From assembly GCA_002501085.1 (NCBI GenBank), contig DLRL01000044.1:1-11071 (forward strand): a stretch of 11,071 bases of DNA, written 5' to 3'. Under the pieces are notes generated by a model, which did not search any database, was not told where the DNA came from, and saw nothing but the letters and a program-made list of their open reading frames with translations. Source of the DNA: Gemmatimonadales bacterium UBA7889. GTDB lineage: Bacteria; Gemmatimonadota; Gemmatimonadetes; Longimicrobiales; Gaopeijiaceae. The position numbers and the translations under genes were made by a program. Positions 6,321 to 11,071 of this stretch are shown one piece after another; the first letter of the stretch is position 1, and each line of letters opens with the position of its first letter.

Positions 6321-6370
6321 ATTAAGAAGCCAGCAGAGAGCTATCACACTAGCTGTGCTGTATTCTTAAT
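6321..6370 (+). repeat. Long interrupted dyad overlapping the start of the sigma-54 transcript
   Basis: Three paired blocks are nested: ATTAAGAA (6321-6328) with TTCTTAAT (6363-6370), CAGCA (6331-6335) with TGCTG (6356-6360), and AGCT (6339-6342) with AGCT (6351-6354) around an 8-base loop. The outer arm starts just 2 bases after the sigma-54-like element and the dyad ends 17 bases before the ATG at 6388. With a start near 6330 only the inner blocks would be in the RNA, as a hairpin at the very 5' end. The full dyad exists only in DNA, so it may be a protein-binding site. Confidence 0.5.
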
Positions 6371-6387
6371 ACTCAAGGCAGATTTGA

Positions 6388-7917
6388 ATGATGCCAATAA
6401 TCCGAGAGGTCGAGGTGTCCAAAGATTTTTTTAGGATTTCTCTAAATCTCTTGTTACTTACGATTCTTGCTGGTGCAGGACTAACAGCTCAACTCATTCC
6501 GATTCGCACTGTTCCAGTTGCATCTGGGGATCAGTTTCTGACAGTTCCGTCAGAGACTCTTGGGATGGGTGGTGTGATGATCGCACTAGACGACTCCCTG
6601 GCAGACGGTTGGGTGAATCCCGCCAAAGGTATTTTCATCGGTGAGTCGTCTTTTCTCGGTGCTCCCACATTCTATGGAATCTCAGATCATGGTGGTGGTG
6701 GCAAGACGTTTCCCATGCTTGGATTATTCCAAGGAGATGTCTGGTTCGGTGGTGCTGCGTTGGCGGTTCAACAGATTGACAACTCCGACGAGCGCTGGGG
6801 GCCTTTCATCGAGCCTGGTTTTATTTGGGATAGTCAGCCTCAACGGCTCAGTGACGTCTCTTCAAGAAACTTGTATGCGCGAGGTTTTGTTGGGCGAAAA
6901 GTGGACTCTGGGCCATGGTCTATCGGGTTAGGGTTCTCGACAGCCCAACTCAATGCGGTTGATGGTGTTGATCTCTTGTATGCGGGATCAGATAGAATCG
7001 ATCAATCAGGGACTGCTTCTGATATCCGTCTCGGTCTGTACCGTACAGGGGAGCGTGATCGGATTTCCTTAGTTGGCGTCTATAATAGGATTTCGATGAC
7101 ACATGATGTGACATGGACCGATTTCATCTGGAGAGATGATAGGTGCTCTGATCGATTTAGCTGTGAGCCACCAGTGGCTCGACGTCGTATTGAAGTCAAT
7201 GAAGACAAGACGCGTACCATAGGTGGTCATCTGAACTGGGATCGGGATCTGAGTGCTCCTGGATGGCGGATTGGAGCAACTGCTACGGTGAACCAAAAAT
7301 CTCATCCTAAAATCCCAAATTATCAGATCCAGAATATTCCTAGGGATCCCGGTACCACATGGGCATACGAGGCAGGGTTTGGTATTGCTAGGACGCGTGG
7401 AGCGACAACCTTTGGGGTTGATATGGTGCTACAGCCGATCTGGAGCGAAACCTGGCAGGAGGCAGACCAACCCGTGACTACTGGCTCAGGCACAGTGATT
7501 AAACCGGGAGGAAGGACGATCGAGAATGACTTCTTCTTCACGAATGTCATTCTTAGGACTGGGCTATCTCATCAACTTGGAGACTTAGAACTTCAAGCTG
7601 GTCTTGAGATGCGGTCCTATGACTATGAACTCGAACAAGTGAATCATATTGAGGGCTTGTTCCGTGATCTAGAGGAGTCATGGATGGAGTGGTCGCCGAC
7701 CCTGGGAGCTGTACTTCATTTCTCCGATGTGGATCTTAGGTATATGGGACGTTTCACAACTGGTACGGGACGACCTGGCATTGCTTGGGAGTGGGAGGAG
7801 GATATGGTGAGGGCGGGTGCTTTCAATGATTTTATCATCGCACCGGATGGACCTCTTACGTTACAGGATGCCTTGGTCCATACACATCAGCTTTCAGTGA
7901 GAATTCCAATCCGCTAA
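6388..7917 (+). CDS. Outer-membrane beta-barrel protein, FadL/PorV-like
   Basis: 509 residues from ATG 6388 (AAGG 9 bases upstream). GTG 6415 (residue 10) is a serious alternative: it has GAGAGG 5 bases upstream and gives a shorter, more typical signal peptide. Either way the hydrophobic core LNLLLLTILAGAGL (19-32) ends in TA-Q, with a cut after A34. The first mature segment, VPSETLGMGGVMIALDDSLADGWVNPAKG (53-81 in full), follows the pattern of FadL/OmpP1 and PorV proteins: a small-residue start, an acidic turn, then N-P-A. The rest alternates hydrophobic and polar residues with many aromatics, as in transmembrane beta-strands. A region with two cysteines (CSDRFSCEPP, near 254-263) could be a disulfide-closed loop. 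The last residues, LSVRIPIR, lack a terminal aromatic. It lies behind the sigma-54-like promoter and is joined to the next gene as TAAATG. It is probably an outer-membrane channel for a hydrophobic or amphipathic substrate (inference). Confidence 0.85.
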   Translation: MMPIIREVEVSKDFFRISLNLLLLTILAGAGLTAQLIPIRTVPVASGDQFLTVPSETLGMGGVMIALDDSLADGWVNPAKGIFIGESSFLGAPTFYGISDHGGGGKTFPMLGLFQGDVWFGGAALAVQQIDNSDERWGPFIEPGFIWDSQPQRLSDVSSRNLYARGFVGRKVDSGPWSIGLGFSTAQLNAVDGVDLLYAGSDRIDQSGTASDIRLGLYRTGERDRISLVGVYNRISMTHDVTWTDFIWRDDRCSDRFSCEPPVARRRIEVNEDKTRTIGGHLNWDRDLSAPGWRIGATATVNQKSHPKIPNYQIQNIPRDPGTTWAYEAGFGIARTRGATTFGVDMVLQPIWSETWQEADQPVTTGSGTVIKPGGRTIENDFFFTNVILRTGLSHQLGDLELQAGLEMRSYDYELEQVNHIEGLFRDLEESWMEWSPTLGAVLHFSDVDLRYMGRFTTGTGRPGIAWEWEEDMVRAGAFNDFIIAPDGPLTLQDALVHTHQLSVRIPIR

Positions 7918-9573
7918 ATGATCAAACTGAGACCAGAAAAACTCGCCGCACTTCTAGTGGGGTGCACCTTATTGATCGGTTGTGAGGGTTCACCTCCAAC
8001 TAATCTGGACCTGCTTATTCTGGGTGGAATTCTGGTAGACGGTTCCGGCGAAGAATCTTCCCAGATGAATATCGGTGTTCAGGGAGATAGGATCGCTTGG
8101 ATCGGCGAGGACGGAGCTCAGTCTGCTGATACGTTAGACGCGACGGGTTTTGTCGTAGCTCCAGGTTTTATTGATGTCCATAGCCATACTGTTCCGGCAC
8201 TTCTAGAACGTCAGAGGCGCATGAATGAAGGCGTCCTTCGCCAGGGTGTCACTACTGTTGTTGGGGGACCCGATGGCGGCTTCGGTCCCGAGATGATCAG
8301 GACAGTGATTGAAGCTTTGGGAAATAGTGGCTCAGGCACTAATGTCGCGACCTACATTGGGCATAACGCCATACGCGAAAATGTTATGGGAGAAGATCAA
8401 CAGCGCCCCCCCACTCCTTCTGAGTTCGATGCAATGCGAACGCAAGTCAGAGAAGGAATGGAACTAGGAGCAGTAGGGTTTTCGACTGGACTTATGTACG
8501 AACCTGGAATGTTCTCCGAGACATCAGAAGTGGTCGAGCTTGCTCGAGAAGTAGCTCCCTTCGGTGGTATCTACGACTCCCATGTCCGAAATCCCGTCCA
8601 CGCGTTCGTGGAATCTGATCAGGAAGTTGTTGCAATCTCTGAGGGTGCCGAAATATCTGGAAAGATCGGACACCTGAAGGCGGTGGGGCTTCATAATGAA
8701 GGGCGCATTAATGACGTGATTGACCTGGTCGAGAGTGCACGCTCTAGAGGTGTGGAGATCGTCTCTGATCAGTATCCATACGACGGAGCTGCTACTTCCT
8801 CCTTGATTGGTATCATTGTGATACCCTCGTCTATGACGGACCTAGGGGGTCTCCGAGCCTCTGGACCTGTCGATTCCGAAGCAGCAGCACGATTCCGATC
8901 AATGCTGGTTGATCCGAGTCGCCGCACACAGTTGAAAGAAGCGAGTGAGAACGGGATTGATGGTGGGTTTGCTTGGTTGAAGGCAACAGGCTACAGCAGT
9001 ATGCGGATAGTGAGCAGTACTGATTATCCTGAGTTGGTTGGAGTCTACCTCTCAGAACTCGCTGAAGAAGGACAAGACTCGTTCGATGCAGTGATGGATT
9101 TGATCGCTGGGGCGTCTGCTCCTGTGAACATCACACTGGGTGCCATTACAGAAGAAGACGTTCGGACTCTGATGATTCAGCCTTGGAATATGATTGCGAG
9201 TGATGGGGCTTATGCAGACGGGAGCGAAGCTGGCAGGGGGCACCCTCGAGGAGCGGGAACTTTTGCGCGTTTTCTTGGTCACTACGTGCGTGAAGAGGGA
9301 GTTCTGCCGTTGGAAGAAGCAGTCCGGAAAATCACGTCTTTGCCTGCGGGTTTTCTTGGGCTTACCGACCGAGGGCGGGTCGAAGAAGGATATGCTGCAG
9401 ATCTATCGATCTTCAATGCTGAGACGGTCATTGATCGCTCTGACTGGGATTATCCTCAGCGTTTTGCTGAAGGAATCGTGCACGTGTTGGTTAACGGTAC
9501 CCCAGTGCTTAGAGATGGTATCCTGACTGGTCAAACACCTGGTGTGTTCCTCTCACTCACGCGCGTTCCCTGA
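7918..9573 (+). CDS. D-aminoacylase-family amidohydrolase, lipoprotein
   Basis: 551 residues. ATG 7918 directly follows the TAA of the previous gene, with no spacing and no clear Shine-Dalgarno, so translational coupling is likely. The N-terminus is a lipoprotein signal with lipobox LIGC, Cys22 (LVGC at Cys16 is an alternative), placing the enzyme in the periplasm on a membrane. DLLILGGILVDGSG (31-44) and APGFIDVHSH (81-90) start the metal-dependent amidohydrolase barrel. Metal ligands expected from D-aminoacylases are present: H88 and H90, H222 in YDSHVRN, H252 in GHLKAVG, and D429 in ASDGAY. The usual metal-ligand Cys in the VVGNCG motif is absent: here the strip reads VVGGPDGG, with D119 in that place. 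The C-terminal small beta domain (DLSIFNAETVIDRSDW, VHVLVNGTPVLRDG) is complete and length is normal. The family removes N-acyl groups from D-amino acids; the exact substrate here is unknown and the Asp may indicate a different subgroup. Confidence 0.9.
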   Translation: MIKLRPEKLAALLVGCTLLIGCEGSPPTNLDLLILGGILVDGSGEESSQMNIGVQGDRIAWIGEDGAQSADTLDATGFVVAPGFIDVHSHTVPALLERQRRMNEGVLRQGVTTVVGGPDGGFGPEMIRTVIEALGNSGSGTNVATYIGHNAIRENVMGEDQQRPPTPSEFDAMRTQVREGMELGAVGFSTGLMYEPGMFSETSEVVELAREVAPFGGIYDSHVRNPVHAFVESDQEVVAISEGAEISGKIGHLKAVGLHNEGRINDVIDLVESARSRGVEIVSDQYPYDGAATSSLIGIIVIPSSMTDLGGLRASGPVDSEAAARFRSMLVDPSRRTQLKEASENGIDGGFAWLKATGYSSMRIVSSTDYPELVGVYLSELAEEGQDSFDAVMDLIAGASAPVNITLGAITEEDVRTLMIQPWNMIASDGAYADGSEAGRGHPRGAGTFARFLGHYVREEGVLPLEEAVRKITSLPAGFLGLTDRGRVEEGYAADLSIFNAETVIDRSDWDYPQRFAEGIVHVLVNGTPVLRDGILTGQTPGVFLSLTRVP

Positions 9574-9604
9574 GAGATAATCTTCGTTATCCCACTTCAG
9601 GGAA
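9566..9604 (+). terminator. Strong hairpin at the end of the amidohydrolase gene
   Basis: TTCCCTGA (9566-9573, including the TGA stop) is perfectly complementary to TCAGGGAA (9597-9604). An inner GATAA/TTATC stem (9576-9580 with 9587-9591) closes a TCTTCG loop. This is the best hairpin in the window by paired length. A T-run is missing, so the role could be termination helped by Rho or protection of the mRNA 3' end. Confidence 0.55.
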
Positions 9605-9606
9605 TG

Positions 9607-9619
9607 CTGAGTCACTCAG
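9607..9619 (+). repeat. Second small hairpin, CTGAG-TCA-CTCAG
   Basis: A perfect 5-bp dyad with a 3-base centre, 2 bases after the larger hairpin. It may be part of the same termination region, or a short protein-binding palindrome upstream of the 9678 gene. Confidence 0.35.
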
Positions 9620-9642
9620 ACTAGAATCTCGGCCGATTCTCA

Positions 9643-9672
9643 TTGACACCGGTTCACTTTCGGTTTTACCCT
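9643..9672 (+). promoter_or_regulatory. Candidate promoter TTGACA-N18-TACCCT
   Basis: TTGACA (9643-9648) is a perfect -35 consensus. The best -10 at usual spacing is TACCCT (9667-9672), matching at only 3 of 6 positions but keeping the important T, A and final T. Transcription would start about 7 bases later, at 9678-9681, on top of the start codon. Either the mRNA is leaderless or the true translation start is further in. Confidence 0.4.
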
Positions 9673-9677
9673 AAAAC

Positions 9678-10013
9678 GTGATGAATCAAAAAGGGAAGGT
9701 GATTCGCCAGGCCGTATCAGTCGGCCTCTCAGCGGTGATGCTTGTCATCTGGATTTCGGTTCCACTTTTGGAGCGTAGTGATCTAGTAAACGAGCCCGTG
9801 GTAGAGAGCGAGCACAACCCATCGACGTGTCCACCCGCTCATGACCACACGGTTTGCACGCAAGTCGTGGCAAATCTAGCTGCACCTTCATCCGGACTAG
9901 AGAAGCAGGAGCAGGATGTCACTGTTCGGCATCTAAGCCTGATTGAAGCCGACATTGTGGTCCACTCTGTGCTTGCTGAAGGGCACCCCTCTAGAGCTCC
10001 GCCTCTAGCCTAA
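9678..10013 (+). CDS. Small membrane-anchored His/Cys protein, possible metal-handling partner
   Basis: 111 residues from GTG 9678; ATG 9681 is the next codon and just as likely. There is no Shine-Dalgarno. One hydrophobic segment at about 12-30 is an anchor or signal sequence. The outside part has a compact metal-binding-like cluster C51-x3-H55-x-H57-x2-C60, with H46 nearby, and ends in GHPSRAPPLA. Small proteins with one membrane segment, a Cys/His patch and an R-x-P-P-like tail next to TonB receptors recall the DUF2946 type, but this link is from memory and uncertain. GC rises to about 58% here, like the next gene. The gap to the next gene is 159 bases and holds two hairpins and an AT-rich dyad, so the two genes may be controlled separately yet work together in metal uptake (inference). 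Confidence 0.75.
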   Translation: MMNQKGKVIRQAVSVGLSAVMLVIWISVPLLERSDLVNEPVVESEHNPSTCPPAHDHTVCTQVVANLAAPSSGLEKQEQDVTVRHLSLIEADIVVHSVLAEGHPSRAPPLA

Positions 10014-10027
10014 CTGTGCAGTACCCG

Positions 10028-10043
10028 GCCGCTCTCTAGCGGC
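10028..10043 (+). terminator. Hairpin GCCGCT-CTCT-AGCGGC
   Basis: A perfect, GC-rich 6-bp stem with a 4-base loop, 15 bases after the stop of the 9678 gene and followed by TGTTCTT. This is the most terminator-like hairpin in the window, though the T-run is broken. Confidence 0.5.
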
Positions 10044-10052
10044 TGTTCTTAG

Positions 10053-10076
10053 CAGGCCTTTCTCGAGGCCCTGTTT
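10053..10076 (+). terminator. Second tandem hairpin, followed by TTT
   Basis: CAGGCCT (10053-10059) pairs with AGGCC-CTG (10066-10073, one bulged C) around a TTCTCG loop, then TTT at 10074-10076. With the hairpin at 10028 it forms a tandem terminator between the small gene and the receptor gene. Confidence 0.45.
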
Positions 10077-10103
10077 CCATATGTACAGTTAAAAAGAAGC
10101 ACT

Positions 10104-10129
10104 AATATTATGAGATTTGCTCATATATT
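10104..10129. promoter_or_regulatory. AT-rich 26-bp dyad upstream of the receptor, possible metal-regulator operator
   Basis: AATAT(T)ATGAG and CTCATATATT are complementary over 10 pairs with one bulged T, separated by ATTTG. Perfect core arms are TATGAG and CTCATA. Candidate -10 sequences TATTAT (10106-10111) and TATATT (10124-10129) overlap the dyad, but no good -35 is seen. The position, 44 bases before the receptor ATG, and the AT-rich palindromic form suit a Zur or Fur family site, but the sequence does not match the E. coli Zur or Fur consensus. Confidence 0.35.
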
Positions 10130-10172
10130 GCTGTTTGCCTTTGAATCCGGCGTTCGGCCCCTTTAAGTCAGC

Positions 10173-11071
10173 ATGGCCTACTCCCCTTCACTTTCCAGAC
10201 TTTGCGCCCTCATGTGCCTGCTCGGATTTGGGTACGCACCTGTGGAGTCCGCGGGTCAGGACCACCCAGGAGAGATAGAGGGGTTCGTGCGAGCTGAGCA
10301 AAGCGGTCAGCCGCTTGCGGGAGCTCGGGTCACAATCGTTGGAACTCCTCAGTTCGTGATTACCTCTTCAGATGGATCTTTCCATTTGAGGGTTGCCGAT
10401 GGCCAGTACACTGTTCGTGTGGAACGTCTGGGTTACGCCGCGTTAGATACGACCATTTCCGTGAGAGCCCAGGTAAATCCATTAGTGATCGAGCTTCAGG
10501 AGTCAGCTCTCGAGTTGGAAGGTCTAGTTATCACGGGTTCTATTTCCGAACGAGGGTCGGATCAGGTTTTGCGGCCGGTGAACGTGCTCAGCGCAGACGA
10601 GCTTCAGCGGCGCCTTCAGCCGACAGTGGCCGCCACTCTGAGTTCCGAGCCGGGCATTACAGTCACGAGCATGGGCCCTGCAACTGCTCGCCCCGTGATT
10701 CGAGGCATGAGTGGGGACCGCCTTCTCGTTTTGGAGGACGGTGCCCGGGTCATGGACGTATCGAACGCCGGTCCGGATCATGCAACAGCGCTCGATCCAA
10801 CGTCGGCGCGGCGCATCGAAGTGGTGAGGGGACCTGGAGCTATCCTCTATGGGAGTAACGCGATCGGAGGCGTGATAAACGTGATCCGTGACGAGATTCC
10901 TATCACTGTTCCTCATGACGCGACGGGGTCAGTAACCCTGCAGGGCCAATCAGTGACGTCTGGATTAGGGGGAGCGGCCAACCTTCTCGTCCCGCTGACA
11001 GAACGGATTCCATTCCGAGTCGAACTTGCTCGCCGAAGCTCAGGTGATCTAGGAACACCAGTCGGGGATCT
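10173..11071 (+). CDS. ZnuD-like TonB-dependent outer-membrane receptor (3' end outside window)
   Basis: The frame is open from ATG 10173 to the window end: 299 full codons. An in-frame TAA at 10164 rules out an earlier start. No clear Shine-Dalgarno is seen. Residues 1-27 are a signal peptide (cut near ESA-G). Residues about 33-109 form a carboxypeptidase-regulatory-like beta domain (GEIEGFVRAEQSGQPLAGARV, SSDGSFHLRVADGQYTVRVE in pieces). A TonB-box-like strip LEGLVITGS lies at 115-123. The plug follows at about 134-240, with ARPVIRGMSGDR (172-183), AGPDHATALDP (199-209) and RRIEVVRGPGAILYG (213-227), then IGGVINVI. The S/G-PDHA strip and the whole plug pattern resemble ZnuD zinc receptors. 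From memory, an Asp-His pair in that plug strip helps bind zinc in Neisseria ZnuD; D202-H203 would be the equivalent. The barrel has just begun when the window ends. Energy comes from TonB-ExbBD, not encoded here. Confidence 0.93.
   Translation, partial: MAYSPSLSRLCALMCLLGFGYAPVESAGQDHPGEIEGFVRAEQSGQPLAGARVTIVGTPQFVITSSDGSFHLRVADGQYTVRVERLGYAALDTTISVRAQVNPLVIELQESALELEGLVITGSISERGSDQVLRPVNVLSADELQRRLQPTVAATLSSEPGITVTSMGPATARPVIRGMSGDRLLVLEDGARVMDVSNAGPDHATALDPTSARRIEVVRGPGAILYGSNAIGGVINVIRDEIPITVPHDATGSVTLQGQSVTSGLGGAANLLVPLTERIPFRVELARRSSGDLGTPVGD

Noticed and set aside
6641..6931. Plus-strand open frame of 96 codons inside the barrel gene
   Set aside because: Out-of-frame shadow of a clear outer-membrane protein gene; no recognisable product.
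9194..9526. Plus-strand open frame of 110 codons inside the amidohydrolase gene
   Set aside because: Shadow of the conserved C-terminal part of the amidohydrolase, including its D429 motif; the sequence looks random.
298..9677. Genomic island with attachment-site repeats at its ends
   Set aside because: I compared the gaps at 298-368 and 9574-9677 by eye and found no shared direct repeat, and there is no integrase, transposase or tRNA in the window.
10524..10916. Minus-strand open frame of 130 codons
   Set aside because: Fully antisense to the plug domain of the TonB receptor, which is unmistakably coding; a common artefact in GC-rich genes.
1..11071. CRISPR array, tRNA, rRNA or insertion sequence
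   Set aside because: No regularly spaced repeats, no cloverleaf-like or rRNA-like stretches and no transposase-like frames were seen in any gap; all gaps are under 300 bases.

Overview
The window looks like chromosome from a Gram-negative, probably environmental bacterium of the Gemmatimonadota/Acidobacteriota kind. This is inferred from the mix of families: a CBM9-like/DUF5916 outer-membrane protein, a secreted 'DGHP-NLQG' protein, a lipoprotein amidohydrolase, and a TonB receptor with an N-terminal carboxypeptidase-regulatory-like domain. No taxonomic marker is present. Nearly every gene carries a signal peptide, lipobox or membrane anchor, so this is a cell-envelope region. I see no RNA genes, insertion sequences, phage genes or CRISPR array.

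Layout: (1) 1-297 is the 3' end of a gene whose start lies outside the window. (2) 369-1391 (+) is a secreted protein of unknown function with a GTG start and a good Shine-Dalgarno site. (3) 1540-2166 (-) is a charged helical orphan protein, convergent with gene 2; hairpins lie between them. (4) 2167-2415 is a divergent intergenic region crowded with inverted repeats. (5) 2416-4587 and 4612-5595 (+) form a likely operon of a DUF5916 outer-membrane protein and a lipoprotein of the class A beta-lactamase fold with all catalytic motifs present. (6) 5687-6217 (+) is a membrane-anchored protein of unknown function behind an AT-rich promoter-like region. (7) 6388-7917 and 7918-9573 (+) are a FadL/PorV-like outer-membrane barrel and a D-aminoacylase-family lipoprotein joined stop-to-start (TAAATG). 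They lie behind a close match to a sigma-54 (-24/-12) promoter. (8) 9678-10013 (+) is a small His/Cys-containing membrane-anchored protein. (9) 10173 to the window end is the N-terminal 299 residues of a TonB-dependent receptor whose plug closely resembles ZnuD-type zinc receptors.

How the genes may work together: the barrel plus amidohydrolase pair reads as a sigma-54-controlled uptake and processing unit, perhaps for N-acylated D-amino acids or similar peptidic substrates (inference). The small His/Cys protein plus ZnuD-like receptor reads as a metal-acquisition unit (inference). By-eye counts put GC at roughly 58-63% in sampled lines of gene 1 and of the last two genes, and mostly about 40-55% in the middle of the window. 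The 0.3-9.6 kb stretch may therefore be accessory DNA, although no transfer machinery is visible. Nothing here is a clear new multi-gene defence or biosynthetic system. The points most worth a second look are the sigma-54 promoter with its overlapping hairpin, the altered metal-ligand position in the amidohydrolase, the zinc-receptor locus with a dyad upstream, and the dyad-rich leader before the DUF5916 gene.
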